NCBI GenBank assembly: GCA_943331445.1
Contig: CALQLO010000001.1
Location: forward strand, 62,001-126,000
DNA from: Akkermansia muciniphila
Lineage (GTDB): Bacteria; Verrucomicrobiota; Verrucomicrobiia; Opitutales; UBA953
Direction of reading: 5' to 3'
DNA length: 64,000 nt
Shown here: positions 25,082 to 33,733 of the stretch, piece after piece
How the letters are laid out: each line of letters opens with the position of its first letter
Numbering within the stretch: the stretch's first letter is position 1
The notes under the pieces: generated by a model
The model's input: the letters and a program-made list of their open reading frames with translations, nothing else
Database searches by the model: none
Told to the model about the DNA's origin: nothing
Position numbers and translations under genes: made by a program

Positions 25082-27805
25082 ATGGCTGAAATACCCAAAT
25101 CTTATGAACCCCAAGGGGTCGAACAACAGTGGTACGACCGCTGGGTCGCCGCGGGATGCTTCAAGGGCAAGGTTGACCCCAGCCGCGAATCTTTCGCGGT
25201 GATGATTCCGCCGCCCAACGTGACTGGGGTGCTCCACATGGGGCACCTGCTCAACAATACCCTTCAGGATATTATGGTGCGGCGGGCGCGGCAGGAAGGT
25301 AAGTCGGCCCTCTGGCTCCCGGGTACCGATCACGCTGGTATCGCCACGCAATCGCGCGTCGAAAAAGAACTTCGCCAGAAGCACGGCCAGACCCGCCATG
25401 ATCTCGGCCGCGATAAGTTCATCGAGGTCGCCTCCGAGTGGCGCGATAAGCACGGCGGTATCATCCTTGGTCAGTTGCGGAAGCTCGGCGCATCTTGCGA
25501 TTGGGATCGTACGGTACACACGCTCGACGCCGGTTACTCGCAGGCGGTGTTGCAGGCTTTCGTCACGCTTTATGAACGCGGCTACGTCTACCGCGGTAAG
25601 CGGATGGTGAATTGGTGCCCAGTATCGCAGACCGGCCTCTCCGACGAGGAAGTGATCATGAAGCCCTCGAAGGGCTCGCTGTACCGGATGCGCTATGAAG
25701 TCGCCGAAATCCCAGGTACTTTCCTCGAGATATCCACGACCCGCCCAGAGACGATTCCCGGCGACGCTGCCGTGGCGGTCCACCCGGAGGATGAGCGTTA
25801 TAAGCACCTCATCGGCAAGCATGTTTGGCGGCCCTTCCCTCGTGCCCAGATTCCGATTGTCGGCGATACGGCCGTCGAAAAAGAATTCGGTACGGGCGTA
25901 CTCAAGGTCACCCCCGCCCATGACCGCACGGACTTTGACATCGGTAAGCGACATCAGCTGCCGGTCGTTGATGTCATGAATCCGGATGGCACGATGAACG
26001 CCGACGCCGGCCCGCTGGCTGGCCTGGAACGTTTTAAAGCCCGTGGGGTAGCCGAGAAATTGCTCGAGGAATTGGGCGCTCTGGTGAAGACCGAGCCCTA
26101 TGAAAATACCGTCGGTTACTCGGAGCGTGCGGATGTGCCCATCGAGCCCCGGCTCAGTGAGCAATGGTTCATTCGTTATCCGAAGATCGACGAGGCTAAG
26201 CGTGCGGTCACTTCGGGGATTATTAAATTCCACCCGGAGCGCTGGACTAAGACCTATTTGCATTGGCTCGAGAACATCCAGGACTGGTGCGTTAGTCGCC
26301 AGTTGTGGTGGGGGCATCGTATCCCCGTCTGGTATCGCAAAGGCGCGGATCGTAACGAGGCCGTTAATCGCCACGTTTCCCTGACCGCCCCAGCCGACCC
26401 GCAGAATTGGGAGCAGGACCCTGACGTGCTTGATACGTGGGCTTCCTCCTGGCTGTGGTGTCTCGCCACTATTGGATGGCGTAAATCGGGTGAGACGACC
26501 GAAGAGTTGAAGCACTGGTATCCCACTGGCGCACTCGCGACGGGCCCAGATATCATTTTCCTCTGGGTTGCCCGGATGATTATCGCTGGGCTGGAGTTAC
26601 ACGGTCCGGAAAAGAAGACCCTCACGGATGAAGAAATCCGTCAGCGCGTTCCCTTTAAACGCGTCTATTTTAATGGGATTATCCGCGATAAACTTGGTCG
26701 CAAGATGTCCAAGTCGTTAGGCAATTCCCCTGAGCCGCTCGATCTGATTGCCAAGTTCGGTGCAGATGGTCTCCGGTTTGGCCTGCTTTCCATCGCCCCT
26801 AAGGGACAAGATATCCTCTTCGATGAAGACCGCGTCTCCCAAGGACGTAACTTCTGCAACAAGCTTTGGAATGCGGCGCGCTTCCGTCAGATGTCCGGCC
26901 CGATGTCGGATAACTCCTCGCTCGTTGCTGTCGCCTCCCGGATTCAAGCTTCGTTGTTGGATGATGACGACTTTGCGATTCTGCAAGGGCTCGCTGAACT
27001 GACGGATAGCACGACGAAGAACCTCGAAGAACACGAATTCACTGCCTACGCCCAAGGGCTCTACGCCTTCTTCTGGGGGGATTTCTGTGACTGGTATGTC
27101 GAAGCGTCCAAGGCCCGTCTGGCCGACCCGGCCCTGCGCGATACTTGTCTCGCTGTCCAGGATCTGGTCCTGCGCCAGTTCCTCCTCCTGCTTCATCCCG
27201 TTGCCCCGTTCATCTCAGAGGAACTCTGGCACTTGCTGGGCTATGGCAATGAGCATGATTTCATCCAGAATCACCACACCGGTTCCGGTGGGGATCTCCT
27301 GCGAGTGCTCCGGGACCACGGCGTGAAACTCAGTGCCGCTAAGGTCGCCGATGTTGCCCTACTTCGGGAACTGGTGGCTTCCGTTCGGGGCCTCAAGTCA
27401 CAGGCGAATCAGGCTACCCGCCGGGATTCCGTGGTCACCATTGTCGTGAAGGACGCCTCCGCGAAACTCCTGGTTGAAAATAACCGCGATAAGCTCAGCC
27501 GCATGGCAGGCTTAGCTGAGATTAACTTCGCTACCGAAGCTGGGGGACGCACGGGTGCGGTGACCCCGATGGGTACGGTGATGCTCGAACTTTCGGGCAA
27601 TATTGATGTTGCCGCCGAGAAGGTACGACTCACGAAGGAACTCGAAAAACTCGAGAAGGGTGTGTCGGCCGGCGAAGCCAAGCTCACCAACGAGGCCTTT
27701 ATCTCCAAGGCCCCCCCCAACATTCTGGAAGGCGCCCGCAAGCAACTCGAAGAGGTCAAAGCGAAGCGTGATGAGATTGCTCGCATGATTGCCACTTTAG
27801 GCTGA
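25082..27805 (+). CDS. valS: Valyl-tRNA synthetase
   Basis: ValS charges tRNA-Val and edits mischarged threonine. The class I signature is NVTGVLHMGHLLNN (HIGH-type) at about residues 43-56, and the second signature is GRKMSKSLGNSPEPLD at about 539-554. The CP1 editing domain lies between them, with ETIPGDAAVAVHPEDERY and GTGVLKVTPAHDRTDFDIG. The C-terminus carries the Val-specific coiled-coil arm (KVRLTKELEKLEKGV...KAPPNILEGARKQLEEVKAK). The 907 residues match the family. nagB begins four bases after the stop, so the amino-sugar operon may be cotranscribed with valS. Confidence 0.96.
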   Translation: MAEIPKSYEPQGVEQQWYDRWVAAGCFKGKVDPSRESFAVMIPPPNVTGVLHMGHLLNNTLQDIMVRRARQEGKSALWLPGTDHAGIATQSRVEKELRQKHGQTRHDLGRDKFIEVASEWRDKHGGIILGQLRKLGASCDWDRTVHTLDAGYSQAVLQAFVTLYERGYVYRGKRMVNWCPVSQTGLSDEEVIMKPSKGSLYRMRYEVAEIPGTFLEISTTRPETIPGDAAVAVHPEDERYKHLIGKHVWRPFPRAQIPIVGDTAVEKEFGTGVLKVTPAHDRTDFDIGKRHQLPVVDVMNPDGTMNADAGPLAGLERFKARGVAEKLLEELGALVKTEPYENTVGYSERADVPIEPRLSEQWFIRYPKIDEAKRAVTSGIIKFHPERWTKTYLHWLENIQDWCVSRQLWWGHRIPVWYRKGADRNEAVNRHVSLTAPADPQNWEQDPDVLDTWASSWLWCLATIGWRKSGETTEELKHWYPTGALATGPDIIFLWVARMIIAGLELHGPEKKTLTDEEIRQRVPFKRVYFNGIIRDKLGRKMSKSLGNSPEPLDLIAKFGADGLRFGLLSIAPKGQDILFDEDRVSQGRNFCNKLWNAARFRQMSGPMSDNSSLVAVASRIQASLLDDDDFAILQGLAELTDSTTKNLEEHEFTAYAQGLYAFFWGDFCDWYVEASKARLADPALRDTCLAVQDLVLRQFLLLLHPVAPFISEELWHLLGYGNEHDFIQNHHTGSGGDLLRVLRDHGVKLSAAKVADVALLRELVASVRGLKSQANQATRRDSVVTIVVKDASAKLLVENNRDKLSRMAGLAEINFATEAGGRTGAVTPMGTVMLELSGNIDVAAEKVRLTKELEKLEKGVSAGEAKLTNEAFISKAPPNILEGARKQLEEVKAKRDEIARMIATLG

Positions 27806-27809
27806 ACCG

Positions 27810-28556
27810 ATGATCGCCCCCCGGCTGCACCCCGATAAACACATCGCCGCTCTGGTGGTTGCCCGGGAGATAGCCGACCTAATCCAGATACGCTCGAAAT
27901 CGGGCAAGTGCACGGTACTCGGACTCGCCACGGGGGCTACGCCACTACCCTTATACGCTGAATTAATTAGACTCCACCGGGAAGCTGGCCTGAGTTTTCA
28001 AACAGTCATCAGCTTTAATCTCGATGAGTATGCCGGCCTGGGCCCAGCGCACCCTCAATCTTACCGCTATTTCATGGCGGAGCATTTCTTCCGGCATATC
28101 GACATCGCCCCGGGAAATATTCATATTCCGGACGGACTCTCGACGAATACGACGCAGACCTGCGCTGATTTCGAAGCCGAGATTCGATCGGCCGGCGGCA
28201 TTGATCTACAGATTCTGGGCATTGGTCGCACGGGTCATATTGGTTTCAATGAGCCGCCCTCTTCTGCTGATTCACGCACCCGTCATGTCCATCTGAATGA
28301 TGTTACGCGTCGGGATAATTCCGTTTTCTTCGGAAATCTAGACGAGGTGCCCACCTCCGCACTCACGATGGGCGTGGCGACCATTCTGGCGGCCCGTCGA
28401 GTCGAGCTTCTCGCTTTTGGGTCAGGTAAGGCCGCTATCGTTCGCCGGGCAATGCGCGAGCAACCGAGTGCGGATTGCCCGGCCACTTGGCTCCAGCGGC
28501 ATGGGGCCTGTACTTTCCATCTCGATCCGGAGGCGGCCGCCCTATTGGGCGACTAA
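27810..28556 (+). CDS. nagB: Glucosamine-6-phosphate deaminase NagB (variant active site)
   Basis: NagB converts glucosamine-6-phosphate to fructose-6-phosphate and ammonia. The phosphate loop LATGATPLPLY is at 39-49, and FNLDEY places the catalytic Asp at residue 72, the E. coli position. The next active-site block is GIGRTGHIGFNEP with His143 and Glu148, again at E. coli numbering. Residues 140-141 are Arg-Thr instead of Asn-Asp, so the E. coli Asp141 equivalent is absent. From memory, the same variant occurs in Bacteroidetes NagB-like proteins. TMGVATIL is also conserved. It is the first gene of a six-gene amino-sugar cluster and is followed after two bases by a ROK-like kinase. Confidence 0.88.
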   Translation: MIAPRLHPDKHIAALVVAREIADLIQIRSKSGKCTVLGLATGATPLPLYAELIRLHREAGLSFQTVISFNLDEYAGLGPAHPQSYRYFMAEHFFRHIDIAPGNIHIPDGLSTNTTQTCADFEAEIRSAGGIDLQILGIGRTGHIGFNEPPSSADSRTRHVHLNDVTRRDNSVFFGNLDEVPTSALTMGVATILAARRVELLAFGSGKAAIVRRAMREQPSADCPATWLQRHGACTFHLDPEAAALLGD

Positions 28557-28558
28557 CC

Positions 28559-29941
28559 GTGCAGAGCACCCCCCGTCATCGGTCAGCCATTGATCCGGAT
28601 TTCGTTCCGGCCTCACTCTGGACCCGTGCGTTCCTCGCTCGTTGCAGTCGGGAGGCTGGCGCTTCCGAAATGATCATCGCCTTGACTCGGCCGGATGGCA
28701 CCGCCTCGGTTCATCGCACCCAATTATTACCGGCAGGCCTGGATGATGCGGCGAATTATCAGCACTTGGAGCGCACCGTTAAGTTCCTCCTTTGGGCCCG
28801 CGGCGGCTCAGTGATTCTGCTCAGTGGGTCGCTTGCCGCTGGGATGTCTGCAAAATTAGGTATTTCCTATGCTCCGGGTGGTGAACGGGCGTTTGATGCT
28901 GACTTCTTTCAGCGCATTTTCGAGGTACCGCTTTCCTTTCGGGCCATCCCCGCTTGTGAGATTCCCACACCTTCCGCTTCGACGCTCCCGCTTGGCCGCC
29001 ATCTCGATGGCTGTCGGATCGGTTTCGACTTGGGTGGATCAGACCGTAAGTGTGCGGCGGTAATCGACGGACGCGTCGTTTTCAGCGAAGAGGTTAAATG
29101 GGATCCTTATTTCCAAGCCGACCCCGGGTATCATTTAGCCGGCATCCGTCATTCCTTGTCGTTGGCCGCGAAGCACCTGCCGCGCATCGACGCCATCGGC
29201 GGCTCAGCTGCGGGAGTTTATATTAACAACAAAGTCCGCATCGGGTCACTCTTCCGCGGAATCACCGACCGGGGGGTTTTTGAACACCAAGTGCGCGGTA
29301 TGTTCTTGGAAATTGCCGCGGAATATAAGGTGCCATTCGAAGTCCTCAATGACGGCGATGTCACCGCCTTGGCAGCCTCGATGTCCCTGGGGCGTAATGC
29401 CGTACTAGGGGTCGCCATGGGGACGAGTGTCGCGGCTGGTTACGTCGACACGGCGGGTAATCTCACCAACTGGCTTTCCGAACTCGCTTTCGTGCCGGTG
29501 GACTATCGTCCCGCCGCCCCGGCCGACGAATGGTCCGGTGATCGTGGCTGCGCGGTACAGTATTTTAGCCAACAAGGTATTGGTCGCTTGATGCCTTTAG
29601 CCGGCATTATTTCCCCACCGGAAATGCGTCTGCCCGAGCGTCTGGAATTCCTGCAACAACTCATGATCAGCGGCGACCCTCGCGCCATGCAGGTCTATGA
29701 GGCGGTGGGGATTGCCTTCGGGTACGCCATCGCCCATTTCGCCCAGTTCTACACCTTCAGCTGCCTACTCATTATGGGGCGAGTCACCTCTGGTCGCGGC
29801 GGCGAGGCGATCCTTGAGCGCGCCCGTGAGGTTCTGGACGATGAATTTCCGGAACTTCGCATCGACCTCGTCGTGCCCGATGAGAAAGATAAGCGCCACG
29901 GCCAGGCTATCGCGGCCGCTTCCCTGCCCTCCCTTCGATGA
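28559..29941 (+). CDS. ROK-family sugar kinase-like protein with N-terminal extension
   Basis: This protein belongs to the ROK (repressor, ORF, kinase) group of actin-fold proteins. The phosphate-1 motif GFDLGGSDRKCAAV begins at about residue 155 from the GTG at 28559. LNDGDVTALA supplies the catalytic Asp region, and VLGVAMGTSVAAGYV is the second nucleotide loop. No helix-turn-helix and no CxCGxxGCxE zinc motif are visible, so it is neither a typical NagC-type repressor nor a typical ROK hexokinase. The first 150 residues form an extra domain of unknown role. It sits two bases after nagB and overlaps the PIG-L deacetylase start (ATGA). Phosphorylation of glucosamine or a related sugar is an inference from context. 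Confidence 0.78.
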   Translation: MQSTPRHRSAIDPDFVPASLWTRAFLARCSREAGASEMIIALTRPDGTASVHRTQLLPAGLDDAANYQHLERTVKFLLWARGGSVILLSGSLAAGMSAKLGISYAPGGERAFDADFFQRIFEVPLSFRAIPACEIPTPSASTLPLGRHLDGCRIGFDLGGSDRKCAAVIDGRVVFSEEVKWDPYFQADPGYHLAGIRHSLSLAAKHLPRIDAIGGSAAGVYINNKVRIGSLFRGITDRGVFEHQVRGMFLEIAAEYKVPFEVLNDGDVTALAASMSLGRNAVLGVAMGTSVAAGYVDTAGNLTNWLSELAFVPVDYRPAAPADEWSGDRGCAVQYFSQQGIGRLMPLAGIISPPEMRLPERLEFLQQLMISGDPRAMQVYEAVGIAFGYAIAHFAQFYTFSCLLIMGRVTSGRGGEAILERAREVLDDEFPELRIDLVVPDEKDKRHGQAIAAASLPSLR

Positions 29942-30789
29942 TGCTTAAACTTAACCCAGCGGCCCGCTTGATGATCCCCGATCGGCTGGATGGTCCGGAG
30001 AGTATTCGCCGGACCACCCACTTGGGTATTGGTGCCCATCAAGATGACTTAGAATTTATGGCGTTCCATGGCATCCTGGAATGTTACGAACGCCCAGACC
30101 GATGGTTCGGCGGAGTGACGGTCACCGACGGCCGGGGAAGTTCCCGCGCCGGCCCCTTTGCCCAATGGTCTGACGATCAAATCGCCGAGGAACGCGTCCG
30201 CGAACAAGAGTCCGCAGCTGTCATCGGTCAATATTCCTTCGTCGCTCAACTCGGCTTCGCGAGTTCCGCGGTCCGCGATGCCTCCCAGGGGGCCGTGCGC
30301 GACGAACTCCGCAAGGTTCTTGAGGCGAGCCGACCAGAAGTGGTTTACCTTCATAATCTCGCGGACAAGCATGATACCCACGTGGGGTGTGCCCTGCGGG
30401 CGCTTGAGGCAATCCGGCTGATGCCGAAAACGGACCGTCCCAAGATGGTCTATGGTTGTGAGGTCTGGCGTGACTTGGATTGGCTTGTCGACATTGAGAA
30501 AACCCCGATGCCTGTGTCTCGTCATCCTGAACTTGCGCAGACCATCAATGCGGTCTTCGCGACCCAGATTGCCGGCGGCAAGCGCTACGATTTGGCGGTA
30601 CTCGGCCGTCGGGCGGCTAATGCGACATTCGGCAACCCGCACGCTACCGATCAGGAGACATCCGTGCAATGGGCGATGGACCTGACGCCCTTGGTGCAAG
30701 ATGAGACTCTGGATCCAGTCGAGTATGCCGCCGGGTTCATTGAACGCCTGAAGCAAGATGTTATCCGCCGGCTGCGCCAATCCCTCTGA
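29938..30789 (+). CDS. PIG-L / LmbE-family deacetylase
   Basis: Members of this zinc-dependent family remove N-acetyl groups from GlcNAc-containing substrates. The metal and catalytic motif is present as GAHQDDLEF (His34, Asp36, Asp37; the family usually has AHPDD). The third ligand region is NLADKHDTHVG with His145 and His148. No signal peptide is seen, so it is cytoplasmic. The 283 residues are typical. It overlaps both neighbours by ATGA-type junctions. In many Bacteroidetes this domain is fused to the C-terminus of a NagB-like protein (from memory); here the two are separate genes in one operon. No NagA is in the window, so it may act as the GlcNAc or GlcNAc-6-P deacetylase. Confidence 0.85.
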   Translation: MMLKLNPAARLMIPDRLDGPESIRRTTHLGIGAHQDDLEFMAFHGILECYERPDRWFGGVTVTDGRGSSRAGPFAQWSDDQIAEERVREQESAAVIGQYSFVAQLGFASSAVRDASQGAVRDELRKVLEASRPEVVYLHNLADKHDTHVGCALRALEAIRLMPKTDRPKMVYGCEVWRDLDWLVDIEKTPMPVSRHPELAQTINAVFATQIAGGKRYDLAVLGRRAANATFGNPHATDQETSVQWAMDLTPLVQDETLDPVEYAAGFIERLKQDVIRRLRQSL

Positions 30790-31697
30790 TGATGAAGCCA
30801 ACTCTTCTCGTTCTCGCTGCTGGTATGGGTAGCCGTTACGGCGGCCTCAAGCAGATTGACCCGATGGGACCATCGGGTGAAACCATCTTGGATTACTCGG
30901 TATACGATGCGATTCGGGCTGGTTTCGGCAAGGTGGTCTTCATCATCCGACCAGACTTCGAAAAGGATTTCCGCGAACGTATCGCCGCTAAATTCGAGGG
31001 GCGGATTGCAGTCGGCTTTGCTTTTCAGACTATCGATCAATTGCCCACAGGCTTCTTGGTGCCGCCTGGCCGGGATAAGCCGTGGGGGACAACCCATGCG
31101 ATTCTCTGCGCCCGCACAGCCGTGGATACACCCTTCGCCGTCATTAACGCCGATGATTTCTATGGACGCGATTCCTACGCCAACCTCGGCAAGTTCCTCA
31201 GCCTAGCTCAAGGTAGCTCAACGGATTATGCGATGGTCGGTTTCACCCTGCGTAATACCCTTTCAGAACATGGCACCGTGGCCCGTGGGGTATGCCAAAC
31301 AGATGCGGCCGGGATGCTGACCGATATTCAGGAGCTGACCAAGATCTCTAAACTCGCCTCCGGAGCTGAAAACCTAGCCGACGACGGTCACGTCACGTCA
31401 CTTAATGGAAGTGAGCCAGTTTCTATGAACATGTGGGGGTTCACCCCCGCAATCTTTCCGCAATTAGCTGACGACTTTCGAAACTTCCTGACCGCTCGTG
31501 GTTCGGAAATGAAGAGTGAGGCATACATCCCGATGTCGGTCGGTAATCTGATTCGCGCGCATGCGGCTACGTGTCGAGTCTTACGGACGGACTCTACTTG
31601 GTTTGGGGTTACCTACCGCGAAGACAAACCTATCGTGCAGGCTAGCATCTTGGAGCAGGTTGCCTCGGGAGATTACCCGGCTCATCTTTGGTCTTAA
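30789..31697 (+). CDS. Sugar nucleotidyltransferase (NTP-transferase family)
   Basis: The protein begins with LLVLAAGMGSRYGGLKQI, the GxGxR...K nucleotide-binding loop of sugar-1-phosphate nucleotidyltransferases. AVINADDFYG is the metal-binding aspartate block. The 302 residues contain one catalytic domain and no left-handed helix, so it is not GlmU. It starts on the A of the previous stop codon and is followed by an N-acetylhexosamine-1-kinase-like gene three bases after its stop. The likely reaction is HexNAc-1-P plus UTP to UDP-HexNAc. The specificity is an inference from the neighbour. Confidence 0.8.
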   Translation: MMKPTLLVLAAGMGSRYGGLKQIDPMGPSGETILDYSVYDAIRAGFGKVVFIIRPDFEKDFRERIAAKFEGRIAVGFAFQTIDQLPTGFLVPPGRDKPWGTTHAILCARTAVDTPFAVINADDFYGRDSYANLGKFLSLAQGSSTDYAMVGFTLRNTLSEHGTVARGVCQTDAAGMLTDIQELTKISKLASGAENLADDGHVTSLNGSEPVSMNMWGFTPAIFPQLADDFRNFLTARGSEMKSEAYIPMSVGNLIRAHAATCRVLRTDSTWFGVTYREDKPIVQASILEQVASGDYPAHLWS

Positions 31698-31700
31698 TTA

Positions 31701-32810
31701 ATGACTCCCACTGCCCCATTTGATCTGGCGAGTATCGCTGGCCGCTTTCAGTTGGGTGGCGACTTCCTCACGGCTTCGCCCTATGGCAGTGGACATATTA
31801 ACGATACCTTTGCGGTGACGGTGCGACTCCCGGTCGGGGAGGCTCGGTATGTCTTACAACGTATCAATCATTTGGTCTTCAAGCGCCCGGATGAACTGAT
31901 GGAAAACGTAGAGCGGGTTTGCGCCCACGCTCAGCGTAAATTGACCGCGAGTGGTCAGCCAGATGCCCATCGCCGAGCGCTACGTTTGATTCCGACGACC
32001 GACGGCAAGTCTTGGTTTATTGATGCCGCTGGTAATCGCTGGCGCTGTTATGATTTTGTCGAAAAAGCCACGGGCTATGATGTCGTTCGAAATACCAATC
32101 AGGCATTTCAAGCGGCCCGGGCATTCGGGGCATTCCAGTCCTTGCTGGCGGACCTGCCTGGGGGCCGCCTGCACGAGACCATCCCTGATTTCCATCACAC
32201 CCCTGCTCGCTTTGCTCGCTTTCAGGCCGCGTTGGCCAAGGACGCCCATGGACGGGCCGACGCGGCCAAGTCGGAAATTGCTTTCGCTCTAGCCCGCGAG
32301 TCCGAAGTTAGCCGCGTGGTTGATGCCCTTCGCACCGGCCAATTGCCAGAACGTGTCACCCATAACGATACCAAGCTGAACAATGTATTGCTGGATGATG
32401 TCACGCAGGAAGGCATCTGTGTGATCGACTTGGACACGGTCATGCCGGGTTCGGTGCTTTATGACTTCGGCGATTTAGTGCGCACTTCGACCTCTCCGGC
32501 CGCGGAGGATGAGACGAATCTATCATTGGTTACGATGCAATTCCCCATGTTCGAAGCCTTGGTCAATGGCTACTTGAGTTCCGCGCATGGCTTCCTGACT
32601 TCCGCTGAGAAACGGCTCCTTCCGTTTGCCGGCAAGCTCATCACCTTTGAAATTGGGTTACGGTTCCTCACGGATTGGCTCGAGGGAGATACTTACTTTA
32701 AAATCAAACGCCCAATGCATAATCTAGATCGGTTGCGTTCTCAATTCAAGCTCGTCGCTTCCATTGAAGCGCAGGCCTCGGCGATGCAGAACTTTGTCGA
32801 CCAAAAATGA
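31701..32810 (+). CDS. nahK: N-acetylhexosamine 1-kinase-like phosphotransferase (APH family)
   Basis: This aminoglycoside-phosphotransferase-fold kinase matches the bifidobacterial NahK pattern closely. Shared elements are an N-terminal PYGSGHINDTF nucleotide loop, YVLQRIN, the catalytic block RVTHNDTKLNNVLLD (Asp223) and the metal block VIDLDTVMPGSVLYDFGDLVR, ending with RFLTDWLEGDTYF. NahK phosphorylates GlcNAc or GalNAc at C1 with ATP. The 369 residues agree with the family. It is flanked by a nucleotidyltransferase and a UDP-sugar epimerase, as expected for salvage of free HexNAc into UDP-HexNAc. The gene symbol reflects strong motif similarity, recalled from memory and not tested by search. 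Confidence 0.83.
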   Translation: MTPTAPFDLASIAGRFQLGGDFLTASPYGSGHINDTFAVTVRLPVGEARYVLQRINHLVFKRPDELMENVERVCAHAQRKLTASGQPDAHRRALRLIPTTDGKSWFIDAAGNRWRCYDFVEKATGYDVVRNTNQAFQAARAFGAFQSLLADLPGGRLHETIPDFHHTPARFARFQAALAKDAHGRADAAKSEIAFALARESEVSRVVDALRTGQLPERVTHNDTKLNNVLLDDVTQEGICVIDLDTVMPGSVLYDFGDLVRTSTSPAAEDETNLSLVTMQFPMFEALVNGYLSSAHGFLTSAEKRLLPFAGKLITFEIGLRFLTDWLEGDTYFKIKRPMHNLDRLRSQFKLVASIEAQASAMQNFVDQK

Positions 32811-33733
32811 AACCCCGCATTCTCATTACGGGCGGGGCCGGCTTCATTGGGTCCCACATCGTTGAACGCTTTCAAGGCCAAGCGGAAATTATCGTCCTCG
32901 ATGATTTGCGTACCGGCTATCGCCGTAACTTAGCAGGATTAGAATGCCGCCTGATTGAAGGATCTATCCTCGATGATCGTGCCCTGGCTGAGGCCATGCA
33001 GGGCGTCGGGCGTGTCTTTCACTTGGCTGCCATGATTTCCGTTCCGGAATCTGTCCAGAAACCCGCCGAATGTGCGGAGCTGAATATCGAGGGAACACGT
33101 CGCGTCCTTGCGGCGGCGTCTCGGGCCGGCGTCAAAAAAGTCCTCCTTGCCTCATCGGCGGCCATCTATGGGGACAATCCGTTAGTCCCTAAACTCGAAT
33201 CCATGCCACCCGAGCCCAAGTCTCCCTATGCCGAGACGAAACTCGCCGGGGAGCACCTGTTAGAGGAATTTCAGAGGGAGCACGGCTTGGCGACCGCCAG
33301 CCTGCGTTTCTTCAATGTCTTCGGGCCGCGCCAGGACCCTCAATCGGCCTATGCGGCAGCGGTCCCAATTTTCATCGCTCGTGCCCTGCGCTCCGAAGAC
33401 ATCACTATCTATGGTGACGGCGAACAGACCCGTGATTTTATTTACGTCAAAGATATCGTCGGGGCACTCGATTTCATGTCGCAATCTCCTGCGTCCGTCG
33501 GGACCTATAACGTGGGTTATGGCCGCCGCCTTTCGATCAAGTCTCTGGCTCAAGAAATCCTAAACCTGACCGCATCGAAGTCCGCGCTCCGTTTTCTCCC
33601 TGGCCGGCCGGGCGACGTGATGCATTCCGTGGCATCGGCAGACAAGCTCAGGCAGACGGGTTGGCTGCCTGCCTATGATGTGCCGGGAGGCCTCGCCGCG
33701 ACCATCCGCTATTTCCAATCACTCAACGGGTGA
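32807..33733 (+). CDS. NAD-dependent UDP-hexose 4-epimerase-like SDR
   Basis: This is an extended short-chain dehydrogenase of the UDP-glucose/UDP-GlcNAc epimerase group. The NAD motif TGGAGFIGSH is at about 8-17, the catalytic serine region is ASSAAIYGD, and SPYAETKLAGE supplies the Tyr-x-x-x-Lys pair. FNVFGPRQDP and GDGEQTRDFIYVKD are substrate-loop motifs shared with WbpP/Gne-type UDP-GlcNAc 4-epimerases. The 308 residues are typical. It overlaps the kinase stop by four bases and ends the amino-sugar operon. In this setting, interconversion of UDP-GlcNAc and UDP-GalNAc is the likely role. UDP-Glc/Gal or another epimer cannot be excluded. Confidence 0.85.
   Translation: MKPRILITGGAGFIGSHIVERFQGQAEIIVLDDLRTGYRRNLAGLECRLIEGSILDDRALAEAMQGVGRVFHLAAMISVPESVQKPAECAELNIEGTRRVLAAASRAGVKKVLLASSAAIYGDNPLVPKLESMPPEPKSPYAETKLAGEHLLEEFQREHGLATASLRFFNVFGPRQDPQSAYAAAVPIFIARALRSEDITIYGDGEQTRDFIYVKDIVGALDFMSQSPASVGTYNVGYGRRLSIKSLAQEILNLTASKSALRFLPGRPGDVMHSVASADKLRQTGWLPAYDVPGGLAATIRYFQSLNG

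Noticed and set aside
25067-26515. Long minus-strand open frame across valS
   Set aside because: It is antisense to the ValS catalytic and editing domains, with no motifs or plausible start signal.
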